Notes under the pieces: generated by a model
What the model saw: only the letters and a program-made list of their open reading frames with translations
What the model was told of the DNA's origin: nothing
Database searches by the model: none
Shown here: positions 1 to 12,612 of the stretch, one piece after another
Numbering within the stretch: the first letter of the stretch is position 1
Layout of the letters: every line of letters begins with the position of its first letter
Translations under genes and position numbers: made by a program
Assembly: GCA_020091685.1 (NCBI GenBank)
Contig: CM034601.1
Location: 16,483,320 to 16,547,319 of the forward strand
From: Lutjanus erythropterus
Taxonomy: Eukaryota > Chordata > Actinopteri > Lutjaniformes > Lutjanidae
Direction: 5' to 3'
DNA length: 64,000 nucleotides

Positions 1-125
1 AATTTGATTTGACTTTTGATTTTAAAGTCACGATTCGCCCGAGCTCTTGTCTTTTGCCAGGCTGCCATTGTAAATAAGTTATTCTTAATGACTTGCCTAG
101 TTAAATAAAGGTAAAATAAATTAAA
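1..125 (+). repeat. 3' tail of a fish LINE/SINE
   Basis: The stretch with the motif TGCCAGGCTGCCATTGTAAA, followed by TTAAATAAAGG and an A/T-rich simple tail, is the familiar 3' end of a dispersed fish retroelement. Only the tail is inside the window, so the family cannot be settled. Confidence 0.6.
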
Positions 126-264
126 TTCAATTTTTAAAAGATTACCGTTAAACGGCAGACGGGTGCAGACAGGGGTGAAGAAAAAAAATCTGGGAAATAC
201 TGGGAGGACTGCCGATCCTGCTTTTGATTTTGATCCATTTTCAAAAGAAAAGTAGTTGCAAACT

Positions 265-556
265 ATTTAGGTCAATTAATCGTTTCAGCCATTTTTCAAG
301 CAAAATGTCAAATATTTGCTGGTTTCAGCTTCTTAAACGTGAGGATTTGCTGCTTTTCTTTGTGTTATGATGGTAAATGAAGAGTCTTTTGGTTTTGGAC
401 CGGTGGTTGGACAGAAGAAGCAATTTGAGAGATGACTTTGGGAAATTGTGCTGAACAGTTTTCATAATTTCCTGACTTTTTATAGACTAAATGGTTGACT
501 GAGAAAATAATCGACAGATTAATAATAGAAATGATCATTAGCTGCAGCTCTAATGG
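265..556. repeat. AT-rich palindromic MITE-like repeat
   Basis: The block opens with TCAATTAATCGTTTCAGCC and closes with an inverted form ending AGCTGCAGCTCTAA. This end structure is common in dispersed non-autonomous DNA elements of fish. A related copy lies at about 51430-51762. No coding capacity is visible. Confidence 0.5.
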
Positions 557-3011
557 ATCTGATTGAATTTAGGAGTAAAATTACACTGAAAAATCTATTT
601 GAAATGGTTTTACTTTTTTCATGGAAGCAAAATTGATGCAAAATAGCCACTAAACACAGGTTTAAAAAATGATAAGTATTAAGTCCTCATCCGTTTAGTG
701 CAGCAGAGCATTTACAGTGGGTCAACATGCACAACAGCACCTGTGTTTACTGTTTCATGTCAGAATGGCTGTTGAGAGAAAAAAAAAGGTCTGTTCTCTC
801 CTTTGAGTATCACAGTTTATCCCAACACAATGAAATGATGATGAAGCTAATTTTTTACCACTAGAGGGCTCTGTACAAGGGCGATCGTCTTCCTCAAGGA
901 TATCGGATGGAACATCTTAAAGGTAAACTAAACAAAGACAATATACCACTAAAACATCTACGACGAACCAAAAACGTCTACAAAGAGACATTAAGCAACA
1001 AAGTGAAAAGAAAGAAAAAACAATGACAAAAAGATAAAAAATAACTACAACAACAAAGAGACAAGACAAATACAAAGACTATAAATAAAAGCAAGACTAC
1101 AACAACACAAAAACAACAACAACTAAACAAAACACAACCTTAATATGCAAAATAACTATTAAGAGATTAAAAACACCACAAATAGACAAAAACAAAACCA
1201 AAGAGAGGCAAACATTCGGTTTGTTTGAGGTCATTTTGTTTCCATGTAAGAAGAGTGAGGGGCTTTTACATGTTTGTGTCAAACAGCCTGTAGTCTCATG
1301 ATCTGTTCATGGCTGTTGACTATGTGGGGTTATAAATATCAGCTATTTATTGATATTACTGCTCCTAAGTATATCTAAAGTTGTTTATTTGGTATTACCA
1401 AATCGTATGGATGTAGAGCTTATTGCTGCCAAGAATCAGGGCTTTAAACGTGGGTCTAAAAACATTTTTATTCATTTTACAAAATGATTTTTTTTTTTTT
1501 TTTATCACCCAGCTGGGGCCTTTTGACAGATCAGTGGGTGGAGACGCTTTGATCGGCAACATGATGAGGAACAACATCTGCACATCAAGCCGTCTGGAGG
1601 TTTATACAATTCAAATTCTAGTTTTGACAACGATAAGCTCCAAAAACAGGCACGGACGAGAGCTGATTCAGAAGCTGCTGTTTCACATCTCCATCCTCAC
1701 CAAGTGACTCATGAAGAAGAACTCACTAATCTCCTCCATGCAGCTATCCAAGCACTGACACAGACACAGTCATTAGGATTCATATGAATACAGACAAAAA
1801 TAGGTTTGACGTAAAAATCAGTGTCTGCTTATTTCTTGTCTTGGCGGAGTCCATCATTCACTTACATCCAAGTTTAAAGACTGTACTAAAAGCACCGCCG
1901 ATGGTCTTTGATTTATGACGGTGAGGAAGCTATTCCAGGCTGCAGAGTTTTCAATCAGCCATTTGAAACAGCAGCATTATGTCATTATAATAGGTCATTA
2001 CTGCATACATTAATGCCTGCAAGCACATAGAACTAATTTGGCTGAGAGGGAGAGGTGCTGCATATAAACAGAGATGAACACAAATACATGAACAAGTATT
2101 TCTTTATAAAATATAAACAATTGCTTAACAAATAAATACAATAAATACAAAATACTAGTATGGAAAATGTGTTTAGTTAAAACACAATTCATCTGTAAGT
2201 TGGAGGCTCTGTTCATGAAGCCAAAAAAGCAACGTCTCACCGTAAAGAAATTACACAAATGAATGTAAACTGCACATGCTCTGTATCGGCCGCAGTGGAA
2301 GACTTCTGGTTTCGCCCTCCAGTAACTTGAATGGGTATGAAATTATTCAATTGTGCTGCTCTTCTAGACTTTCAAAATGTTATTGGACCGAACAGATCAA
2401 AGCCTGATATTGAAAGATGTCATTTCACACAGGGTTGCGCTTCTCGCAAATCTAATGTATCCATCTTTTTTTGGGCTGCCGTGCATCATGTGAGATGTAA
2501 TTACACGATTTGGCTACTAGGTCAAATTGGCTTAAAATTGGCTCAGCTAATTTCCCACATCATAGACTTGAAATGCCCAATCAGGATATCTCCTTTCCTC
2601 AAGCTTCCTAAGTCAATAGGTACCACCACTGATTGTTGCATATGTCCATTTAAGGGTACGACAAAATACCACGAGAAACCTTTGGCTGTGTGCTTACAAT
2701 TACAGCAAATGGACACACAATAGTCAGAAGATATCACTTTATTTCTAGAGCCTGTTGACTTATCATAGCTGGGTTTATATCTGTATCAGCATATATGTTA
2801 TCTGATATGCGCATATATGATGTTTTTTTTAACAGAACAGAAAGGACCTTGCTTTTATTTGTTAGTTTTATAGGGAGCATGTACTGTTTACTGTGTCAGT
2901 GCTGATATCATTTTGGACAATAAAGCTTAAATATTCTGCCTCTGTTACACATCTTTGTCACAAACCACTGAGGGATCATTACAAAATGTGTGTTTGTGTA
3001 TGACCTTCTTT
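557..3011. other. Gene-free stretch, probably b3glct intron 4
   Basis: No exon of a recognisable protein was found on either strand. The short open frames here lack splice context and family resemblance. Because b3glct runs leftward and its fifth coding exon was not found, this stretch and most of 1-8067 are best read as an intron. Confidence 0.4.
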
Positions 3012-3436
3012 CCAAAAAAGCTGGGATCCTTTGTAAAACGTAAATAAAAACAGGATGTAATGATTTGCAAATTCTTTTTGACTTGCATTCAATTGAATAC
3101 AGTGCACAAACAAGATGTTTAAGTTCAACCTAATGGATGTTGTGTCATCTGGGCTAAAGAGGAAAAGGATCATCCAGAATGTTACCAGCATAAAGTTCAA
3201 CAGCCAGCATCTGGGATGGTATGGGGTTGTGTTAGTTCCCATGGCATCATGGGTAACTGTCACATCTCTGAAGGCACCATTAATCCAGAAAGGTACATGC
3301 AGGTTTTGGAGCTGCCATCCAGACAGCGTCTTTTTCAGGGGCGTCCCGACTTATTTCAGCAAGACAAAGGAAAGGATTTGCAAATCACTGCATTCTGTTT
3401 TTATTTTTGTTTTACGCAGCAGCCCAACTTTTTTGG
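3012..3436 (+). mobile_element. Tc1/mariner-like relic with terminal inverted repeats
   Basis: The ends are inverted repeats. The left starts CCAAAAAAGCTGGGAT and continues to GATTTGCAAAT; the right is its imperfect reverse complement, ending CCCAACTTTTTTGG. Between them a fragment of the transposase DDE domain reads MVWGCVSSHGIMGNCHISEG and then LFQGRPDLFQQD, after which the sequence jumps to the right terminal repeat. The element is therefore internally deleted and cannot be autonomous. A longer copy without clear outer ends is at 39250-40412 and a short 3' piece at 10385-10500. Confidence 0.75.
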
Positions 3437-4087
3437 AAATGGGGCTTTATACATTCTAAATTTTGTATATATCATATTCTGTGTAAAAAATATTGGCCAA
3501 TATATCGAGGATGCATGAAGGGTTTTTAACCTTCTGCTGCAAGGGTTGTGGTGACATGTTGGCAAAAGGAGCAGTAGTCCATTGAGATGACTCTGTAATG
3601 AGGTTGGATGATGAGCCTGAATCGGTGCAGCATCAGCACTGACGTCTTGGATTGAAAGTCTGCACTTACAGCCAGCGACAAATCAAGAGCTACGTGACAT
3701 GTCTGTAACAAAATGTTTCTCTCTCCCTATCACACATCGTTGTAAACAAAGCACTAAAATTACAACTGCTCATATTTTGGCAACGTCATGAGCAAAGCTG
3801 CACAGCTGCGATTTTACTGCATGACAACAAGCGTCGCTAAGTAAACGATAAAGCAGGCACATGTCGGTCTGACAACAAGCTGTTGTTGTGTCAGTTTGAG
3901 CGTTTGCCACCTTTAATTCCTGCCTTCAGTCAAAACAAACACCTGCTTATACGTCAGTCAAAAAACGCATGACGCACAACCTGCCCTCATTCAAAACTGC
4001 CTGCTACAATCAAGCTCCATCTAGCTGTAATACACCTGCTTCACTTACATGATCCACTCACAGCAGAGCACACACACACACACACGC

Positions 4088-4145
<58 letters not shown>

Positions 4146-6639
4146 ACACACACAGCAATGATTATTATTATCAGCACTGTCACAAACTGCTGTAGCTATT
4201 TACACAGCATGCAAGTCTGATTTTATAGAGATTTTATTATTTCACACATCCTCTCAACTTCTCTATTCCCATACAGTGAGGCTGGGACTTACTAAACCGA
4301 AAACCCCCCATCTGCATCTGTATTTATCTAGAAAAATATATTTAATTTTAGCAAGAAACCCTGCTGAGACAGACCTTTTCCACAGCAGTCCTACTGGTAC
4401 GAAATAGTGGTGGAAACACGGGCATTAACAATGATACTGATTTAAGTGTAGTTTATGCTGGTTTAACAGGTTAAATATGGATTAAAAACATATTTTTAAA
4501 AAAGTTACATCATATTCAGACCAATCAGAGACAGGGTGCTGCTAGAAGTGGGCAATATCACAATAGTCAGGGCATTTCTGCGATAATAATATTCTTGACG
4601 ATATGACAAAATACAGAAAAGTATTTCTGGTTTAGAATTCACAATAACTGTTGAGCTTCACCTCGTAGGATTTTTATCTGTAGGTTATAATATGGCACAA
4701 CCCTGGTAGTCACTGCCTTTAACTCAAATTATATTAGTCTTTTAATTTTACTTGCTTACTCAAAGTTACCAGTACTTCTGCCCTCATACTTGTTTCATTC
4801 TGTACTATTTATTTGGTGTTTCTGAGTAAGTTGGTGGCAGTAATTAATGCACAACTTGACACAGTTAAGTTCTCCTGCGTACTTTTCCCAAGATAATTGG
4901 TTTCCAATTTTTTAAGTTAACTTAACCCGTTAGGATTTTGTTGTGACCAAGAGATTTTTTTGTGAGTAAATCAAAGCGAAACAAGAAAAGTGAGCTTGGA
5001 CACATATTCCCATCTTTGCTCTTTTCTATTTTTTTTTATACTGTAATCTCTATCGCTGTTTTAAGCTTATTCCACTTGAGTGTGTAGTTGCTTTTCACAG
5101 CTGCATGAATGAAGTCACTTCAGAAAGACAGTGTGGAGTCTGTTGATGTGCTGCTCACTCCCTTCATATTTTAGAACTGCAGAGTTAAACCGACGTTTCT
5201 CGACATTCTCACTAGCTGTATTTTCTTTCTGTCTTTCTGGGAGAAACTGATGCTTGAATGCCTCAAACCACCAAAACGATCACAGACATGTCGCATCCAT
5301 TCACAGCTCCCGCTAAATCGCTGGTGATTTATTCTCTGATGTGTTCGCAGGCTGCAGTGTGATTGCAGAGGTCTCCTCACTACAAGAGATGGCACAGACT
5401 CAGAAAGAAGCCGAGAGACAGTTGAATTAACGCAAATCAGACCACAAATCCACATATTATCTTTCTAAATTTTTTGTGACTATAAAACAGCTGCATACAA
5501 AATATTTGAAATAGGTGAAATGTTCAGTTTTGAGGGGGAATGGAGATTTCAAAGTCTTCCATAGCAGTCAGAGACATTTTCTTTTTAACAAGCTACTGCA
5601 GAAACCATTTCACACAGCCCCTGCTGACTGCCGTCTGCCATTTCTCCTATCAGGGAGGCTTATCTGGACTGAAAATGAGGTTGGAGGAAGAATCAAAGAC
5701 TGTCTTTTAATTTCACAGTAACCAATCCCATCAAAGGCGAATCAATAATTGTGTGTCTCTCTATTACAAGCTGTCATGACCATATGCCTGTCATCTCATT
5801 TCACTTCTATCACAACGTAGTTTTCACGCCCTGCAGGCACGTATTATTAAATAACTCCTGTGTGAGAGCGGAGAGCTGATGTCTCTCAGTCCAGGTAGGG
5901 GAGCTCTATGACAAGGAGGACACCTATTGGTACCAGAGTAACACCACAGCCATGCATAACACTGAGTCAAACCGTAAAAATCACTGATACGTTAAAAATG
6001 AAGCTTGTTATCCGGGTATTACCAGCACAAGCTTTTTAAGCCCTTACTGGTGATGCCATTTTTTGTTCTCAAACATAAACAGACCTGCTTCAAGCACTAA
6101 GATCACTAAATCATGTACCTTACATTAAGGAACCGTGCAGAGAGAGATGCTTTTAATGCTTAGACCATTTACCACAAATGATGCACACATTACTGCTGCT
6201 GACCATTTTCCATATGGAACTCCAAAGGTGCTAATAATAAATACCCAGAGGAAAGCCATCTTTTCTTTGTTCTATGAAAAACAAATTAGATCCTTCTTTT
6301 GAGCATACTGAAGTCTCATCTGTTTCCCCCATAGGAGAATCAAATTCAAGATCTCATTTAACACAACTGAGTTTTCTCTTAGATCTCACTGTTATCTCAA
6401 GATCTGATTATTCAAGACAGAGACTGAGATCTTATTGTGAACTACTCTAGGTAAATAAATAGTGTGCAATGAGTAATTATATTTTTAAAGTAAAAAACCT
6501 TGCTGGGCAATAGTTAATGAAGCACCTACTGCAACGCAACATCAATTGCCAGATGCATCCAAGGGAGATTTGCAAAGTTTTGGATAAAGTTCTTTGTGTA
6601 ATGTAGTGTCAGTTTTCTTGAAGACGTGTAGAATAGTGT
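3437..6639. other. Gene-free stretch with a few repeat fragments
   Basis: No supported exon. It holds the CA microsatellite at 4069-4154 and, near 4540-4720, an AT-rich fragment with the GGGCAATAT motif of a dispersed fish element. Otherwise nothing recognisable is seen. Confidence 0.4.
4069..4154. repeat. (CA)n microsatellite
   Basis: About 43 CA units in a row with three G interruptions (CACG and GACA variants). Confidence 0.95.
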
Positions 6640-7240
6640 AGTGTAATCATGGATGACACCAACATCATCAGCTGGACTTCAAACAACGATGAGACTGCAT
6701 ATCAGGTCCAAAGCCTTGCAGAGTCGTGCAAAGAAAACAACCTACTGTTCAACATCAGCAAAACCAAAGAGTTGATTGTTGGTTTTCAGAGAAAGGAGGC
6801 AAAAACACACAGCCCTGTCTACATCGGTGGAGCTGAGGGGGAGCAGGCGAACACTTTTCGGTTCCTGAGAATCAACATCGCAGAGAACCTGTCGTGGACA
6901 TCACACATTTCCACCCTGGTAAAGAAGGCTCAGAAACGGCTATATTTCTCCTTAACTGTCTACAGAGGACAAACAGAAAGCACCCTGACAGGAAACATCA
7001 CAAACTGGCATGGGATGTGCACAGCTCCGGACAGAAAAACTCTGCAGTGAGTCATTAAAACTGCACAAAACATCACTGGTCTGCACAGAGCCCAGAGGAT
7101 ACTAAAAGACGACGCCCACCCCGGCCACAGCCGGTTCACCCTGCTGCCATCAGGCAGAGGATACAGAGGTATACGCTGCCATACCACCAGACTGAGGAGC
7201 AGCTTCTTCCCGCTGACTGTGAGGCTGCTTAATTCATCTT
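6640..7240 (+). mobile_element. 5'-truncated L2/Maui-like LINE, reverse transcriptase C-terminal relic
   Basis: A plus-strand frame at 6649-7050 begins at a DDTNIISW-type segment and runs through features typical of the RT thumb of L2-like LINEs, such as NLLFNISKTKELI and LSWTSHISTLVKKAQKRLYF. It is followed in another frame by the usual 3' piece (7080-7235: HPGHS-FTLLPSGRRYRGIR, then RLRSSFFPLTVRLLN). The first codons correspond to the middle of the enzyme, so the copy is 5'-truncated. It also carries short internal deletions after KRLYF and before RAQRIL, and a stop at 7048-7050. It is dead. Confidence 0.75.
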
Positions 7241-7569
7241 CAGCACTCCTACATATAAATATTTTGTTTTATCTTTATTTATTCAATCAATTTGTCTGTG
7301 TATAATGCATTAATATTCAAATACATGCAATACATTGCCCAAAAGCTGTATCAGATTGACATAAAGTGGGCAGGTCTGTAAAGGGGAGACTCTTGGGTGC
7401 CCATTGAACCCATTTTCATTCAGATGCCTTGAAGCGCAACATCGAGTGGCTCTTTTGAAAATGGCGATGCCTGTTTTTCCCTATCAGAAGTCCTTGCCTA
7501 ACTCTGAAGGGTTATTTACCCCCCTTCTTTGGCATTGCTTTGTACCAATGGATTCCTTAGGCCATCTAA

Positions 7570-8010
7570 TACCCCTTTTCCATACTCATGTGCTGGCTCA
7601 GTTTGACTCGGCTTGACTCGGCATGACTCAGCATGTCAGCCCAGCATGGCAAGGATTCGCATTTCCATTACAGCAGGGCTACTCCCTTGAAGGTGTGTCT
7701 CATGACTGAAGGCGTGCGGCTCAGCTTGAGTCAAGCAGCTGTAAAACGGCGAATAAACACTGAACTTACTACAAATTCTTCAATAAATGTTCCATGTTGT
7801 GTTTTTTTATGAAGCAGCAAAACCAGGAAATTTTCAGTTCGACTCTATTCAGCTCATCTGCTCTGCTGCACACACAAGAGCTGAGTATCACACCTCACGC
7901 TTGTTTAAGGGGGAGAAATGAGGGTCATCATGGGTGGGCCACAGTAGGCGAGATGTCGCTGCAGCCCGGTTTGACTTGGCGTGGCTAAAAGTGCCATTGG
8001 AAAAGCCCCA
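7570..8010. mobile_element. Palindromic non-autonomous element with CTCGGCTTGACTCGG core
   Basis: The left end ACCCCTTTTCCATACTCATG and the right end, read in reverse complement as TGGGGCTTTTCCAATGGCAC, are inverted repeats. Inside the left arm a short unit (TGACTCGGC) is tandemly repeated. This structure is common in fish genomes. The target duplication is unclear, so the superfamily is left open. Confidence 0.55.
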
Positions 8011-8067
8011 CTAGTTTCATATGGTACAAGTATCTTCACTGAGCCCGCTACAGCCTGGCATTGTTAC

Positions 8068-11000
8068 CTGTCCCAGTTCAGCTGCCTGCTGCAGAATCTC
8101 CTCCCTCCTCTGAGCACCTCGGTGGGCGTGGTAGGAGTTCCTCTGACTCTGGATCACTACCACCACCTCCTCCACTCCTGAGAAAAACACAAAGAAAAGA
8201 CACACAGGAGTGATGAACTATTTTTAGTAAATTTCAGCTGTTTGATCGACCCCAGCTAACCACTCTAATTGTAAGATAATACAGCATCCGCTCTTCTTTT
8301 AAAGCTGCTGCTTTAGGGAATAGTTGGACAATTTGGAAAATTCACGTCTTTGTTTTCTTGCCGGGAAAACCAACAAGACTCGTACACACCTCAAACTATG
8401 ACTTAGCATTTTTACACTTTAGTTTTTGTATGAATTAAACAAACAATGTATAACATGCTAATTAGTCAGCCCCTCCAGGAAATTGCAATGTTGTGATCGC
8501 AACAATGAACGCAAATTCAACCAATCATCATGAATTCAGCACAACCTTGCAAGTTTGATTTGTAGAAAAGTTTTGGTGATTGGACAGAGTCTTTTATTAT
8601 TTATTATTTTTTGTATTTTTATTTTCTTATTCTGTCAAGGGTGCTGAAAAGAACACAAGGTTTGTCACTGTTATTGACATTTATTAATGTCCTGTGCAGT
8701 TTTATATTTTAGAATTTTGTGCTTGTTGTTTTAACTGAGTTTTAGTTCCAGAGATTTTGCTTCTTACGGAATACCTGAAAGGTGCACTTTTTCATTTACA
8801 AAATAAAGCCTATTTTGTTTGATTCTTTCGGAAGGTTACAATCAGAGCAGAGTGTGGCTTTATTCTTGGTGGCTGCCCTTGATATTTAATTAATTATACA
8901 AAAACATCATAACTTTTTTGCAATTCTTTTGCAAAAAAACACCTGAAAACATTGCAATATGCAGGACAATTTATTTCTTTAGAAAACTGCTATTAAATCA
9001 GGCATTTTAGGGTGCACCAATCATGAAAAAAAACTGCACAATCCTGAATGAACAGAGCCAGGCTAGCTGTCTCCCTCTGCTTCTAGTCCTTCTGTTAAAC
9101 TAAGATAACCAAGTGCTGGCTGTTGCTTCATATTTAGCCTAAACATACAAGAAAGTGGTATAGACCTTTTCACAAAATACAAAATTTACAAAATCTCTTT
9201 AACTCCTAGTCCTCCTCCTCCCCTCAGATGTATTAATTGTATTGAACAACCTGAAATATTTTGGCATCTGGGTGACACTTTACACTCAGAGCCTAAGGCA
9301 TTTCAGGCAGTGCAAAGTGGTGGCATGGATTAAATAATTTAACTGATTTTCTCTCTTACAAGTCAAAATATCAGGCTATCTGCAGTGAAATCCCTCACTC
9401 ACCGACAGAGCTGCGTGCAGTGGGCTCCTGGCGCTCTGCTGCCTGTGGGGAGTCACAGGGATTCTTGTTAAGTCTGACACACACTGCAGAGCCACATGAT
9501 GAAGCATAATCACAGCAAGAATCTGGGTGCAGCACTTACATGAGCACGACCTGTGTGTTTGTCTGCAGCAGAGGGACCTGGAAAAGAAGCAACAGTGTTA
9601 TCATTATAATAATAATAGCAATTATTAACTTTTTATATAGCACTCTTTAAAACAGTGTTCCCCAACCCTGCTCCTCAGGGCCCACTGTCCTGCATGTTTT
9701 ATATGTTTCCCTGCTCCAACACAACTGATTCAAATGATCAGGTTGTTGTCAGGCTTCTGCAGAGGCTTGATGACGAGCTGATCATGTGAATCAGGTGTGT
9801 TGGAGCAGGGAAACATCTAAAACATGCAGGACAGTGGGCCCTGAGGACCAGGGTTAGGAAACACTGCTTTAAAACACATAGTTAGAAATGCGCTTCAAAT
9901 AGGATAATCAATGCATTAATTACAGTGATCGGTGTTGAGCAAGTTACTCAGGAAGTGCAATAAGTTAGTTTTTACTTTTAAAAAGTAATATTACTTTACT
10001 TATTACTTTGTAGCAAAAGTAATTCATTTAAATTACTCATTATGTTACTACATTACTTGTTGGCAGCTTTGTTGCCAACAAGGTTGAACTGCTGAACCAG
10101 TGAACTGTCATACCCAGAAAGCTTTTGTTGATAGCTGTCCAGATGTCAGCTGTGGTGGAAACAAAGTCGACCTTTCTGAGTGTGACCTTCAAATTAGATT
10201 CCATTACCACATATTTTCTCTCCAGGAGCCAAACAAACTTAATGTAATGGCAATACTTCCACCTGAGGAAAGTGTGCCTCTCTTCCTCTCCCTCTTTCTC
10301 TATCCTTGGTTTAGCTTTTTGGGCTAGCAGCTAATGTGACTTGCCCTTACCTGCTGCACGTATTGCATACATCAAAGTCAGAATGAGTGTATAGTCACAC
10401 AACACAATGAAGTTTATCATTTTGGACATTAAATAAATGTGCTGTATTCAACTGAATATAAGCAAAAAAGGATTTGCAGTTAGTTTCAACTTTTTTGGAA
10501 TCTTATTGTGTAATTTTGTGATTCTGATAGTCTATACTGTAATTTTACTGCTCTATTCTGTAGACATGACATCTATTGTAGGACAAAAATAAATAAAATC
10601 CTTGGTCAGTGTCTTTTTCTAAAGCAAATGTTGGCTTGTACACAAATATTGTGTGCAATTGGCCTGAAAGTTTCATTTGAAAAACTGAAGCTACAGCTTT
10701 AAGAAAAGGTGACAACTGGACCATGAGGTGAAGTTCAATTTCAATACAAACTAGTTTTTGCATGGTTTATCACTTCACTCAAAATACTCTTCGCTCTTTT
10801 CATTAGGACTACTGTGTAATTCTTTTTGTGCATAGTCTTTAATATGTGCACATAGCTTCGCCATCAAAAATTTGATTAACTAAACTGCCTCTTGTTTACA
10901 AATCCCCACGGGATCAGCTGCACTTGTTTGTGCGTCAAGTCACTCAGAATAAAATCACAATTTCCGGTTCTAAATTTCAAAATAAAATATTCCGCTACTC

Positions 11001-11316
11001 TGTACAAAAAGGAGTATCACAGCAACACTAATGAATAACTCATGGGGGTGATTTGTCACTAACTATGTCTATCAATATAATTTTCCCAAAGTGTAATGTG
11101 CTCAGTGTATTCTTACATTACGTTGATATCTTTACTTTGAAGGCCAAACCGAACCAGCTTCCTGTATTTTTCCGTTGACCTGACGCAGTGTATTCTGCTT
11201 GGTGCTAGCTGTTTGGCTAACACAGGAGCTGTGTGAGGGCATTGACTCCACTTACCGAGCCAAAGAAGGAGCACGGCGACCAGTTTGCATCCGTTAACCA
11301 CGGTACGGTGTGACAT
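8068..11316 (-). CDS. b3glct: Beta-1,3-glucosyltransferase, first four coding exons (partial)
   Basis: Coding exons read right to left: 11256-11316, 9540-9577, 9403-9442 and 8068-8177. All have GT-AG borders and matching phases, giving residues 1-83 of the protein. Residues 10-20 form a hydrophobic segment expected for a signal peptide or anchor. Residues from about 46 (GVEEVVVVIQSQRNSYHAH, then RREEILQQAAELGQ) closely resemble the N-terminal region of vertebrate B3GLCT, which has VFVIQSQSNSFHAKR at this place. The family enzyme is about 500 residues, so five sixths of it, including the catalytic domain, lies left of the window. Known role: an ER enzyme that adds glucose to O-linked fucose on thrombospondin type 1 repeats, after POFUT2. 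The stretch encoded by exons 2-3 (residues 21-46) is poorly conserved and rests mainly on splice phase. The start ATG at 11314-11316 has the good context GGAACCATGT. The neighbourhood (medag, alox5ap, uspl1, hmgb1) supports the name. Confidence 0.85.
9653..9866. mobile_element. hAT-type palindromic MITE with 8-bp target duplication
   Basis: A 214-bp element in b3glct intron 1. Left end CAGTGTTCCCCAACCCTG; right end in reverse complement CAGTGTTTCCTAACCCTG. The two halves are inverted copies along most of their length. The perfect 8-bp direct repeat CTTTAAAA flanks it at 9645-9652 and 9867-9874, as expected for hAT transposition. No coding capacity. Confidence 0.85.
10385..10500 (+). mobile_element. 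3' end fragment of the Tc1-like element
   Basis: The order of motifs GAAGTTTATCA, TGTATTCAACTGAATATAAG, GGATTTGCA and CAACTTTTTTGGAA matches the right end of the element at 39250-40412 and the right terminal repeat of the one at 3012-3436. Confidence 0.6.
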
Positions 11317-11470
11317 GGTTCCCGTGGCTGCTGGTTTCCGCTTGCAATCACCGTCTTTTCATGGCGAACTGGAGAAATTGGTTAGCTACATTCCTGTACT
11401 GGCAGGACTCTTCCACTGTAGTGTCTGTTAGTGCGGAGCTTTAGCGACCTCTAGCGAACATTGCATTAAC
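11317..11470 (-). promoter_or_regulatory. b3glct: b3glct 5' leader and proximal promoter region
   Basis: Upstream of the start codon on the minus strand is a CCAAT box (11377-11381 on the complement). A four-codon upstream ORF runs 11362 down to 11348 (ATG AAA AGA CGG TGA) and ends 31 bases before the b3glct ATG. No TATA box is evident. The transcription start is not known, so whether the small ORF is transcribed is inference. Confidence 0.4.
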
Positions 11471-12147
11471 TGGAGCTTAGCACGTCACACATAGTGTCCT
11501 GTCATCATGATATAGTACATACAAATTACTAAAATCCAGTTTTTCATGTTTATTCACAGTAAACTGTTTTTTTTTTGTTTGTTTTTTTTTATTTAAACCC
11601 ACCTACACCCAGTGGTTAAAAGTGACAAAGTTGGCTTACACATACTCAATTACAATTTTGAGGTACTTCAGATTTTCTGCTACTACTTTGCTGCTCCACT
11701 ACTACATCATATTATTCTGAAATGCTTCATTTGCATAATGAGTACGTTTTCATGACGGTACTTTTGTTCCTTAAGTTTTGAATGCAGGACCTTTACATGT
11801 AACAGAAAATTTCCACACTAACTGTGTTATCCTCCCAAGACCCTTCTTACATTTTCTTTCTCCAAAATGTTATTTATTTATGTTTCTGACATGTACCCTG
11901 TAGTAAATCAGGTGAGTATTTACTACAAAAAGCACTTTATAAGGCATGCATTTTCTGTTTCATTCTTTCTCATTTGATCAATATTGAAAATAAATATAAA
12001 ACAAACCCATTCATTGTTCATATCATTTGTCATTTTAACAATCATTTTTAACAATAAAGTTGTACTTTAATTCATTAAAAAATCTGCTTAATCAGTCAAA
12101 ACTCATGACATGAATATGCTTACATGTCACAAACGCTACATTTTTAG

Positions 12148-12612
12148 AACACTTCAGAACCCCTCGGGTGGGATCTAACTAAAGCCCTTGGAGAACAAAA
12201 ACATTCTCCGTTGAACCCTGTGGGTAGGTTCTAGATAAATCATTGGAATATAAAAGGGTTCTCAGTAGAACCTCCTGGGTGGATTCTAAATAAAACCCTT
12301 GGAATATAAAGGAGTTTGCGATAGAACCCCTTCAATCTTGTTTGCACCCTTAAAGTTTGGAAATATTCTGGATAGAACCCCCAGAGTGGGTTCTGGGTTG
12401 AACCATTGTACCATAGAAGGGTTCTCCTTCAGAACCTCTTGTTGAGTGTTCTGGATGGACCATTTTACAGATGGTTTGAGGTATAACCTTTTATGTTGGG
12501 GTCTAGGTAGAACACTCTGAAAGAGCTCCAAGTGGAAACTTTATAAAAGTTTTTACCGGGAACTTAAAAAGGTTCTCCTATGGGGACCATCAAAAGAACT
12601 CCTTATGGTTCT
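12148..12612. repeat. Diverged ~55-bp minisatellite with GAACC/GGTTCT units
   Basis: Units of about 52-65 bp restart at roughly 12148, 12213, 12268, 12323, 12375 and 12431, each with a GAACCCC/GGGTGG start, a TTCTA(A/G)ATAAA middle and a CCCTTGGAATATAAA end. Later units are more decayed. Related GAACC-rich sequence lies at the right edge of the window. Confidence 0.7.

Noticed and set aside
1423-1707. 94-codon plus-strand frame with a plausible acceptor after a T-run
   Set aside because: The part after the T-run looks briefly exon-like, but no donor in phase and no family match could be found.
5171-5455. 94-codon minus-strand open frame searched as a possible b3glct exon 5
   Set aside because: No acceptor or donor in the needed phase and no resemblance to the expected B3GLCT segment.
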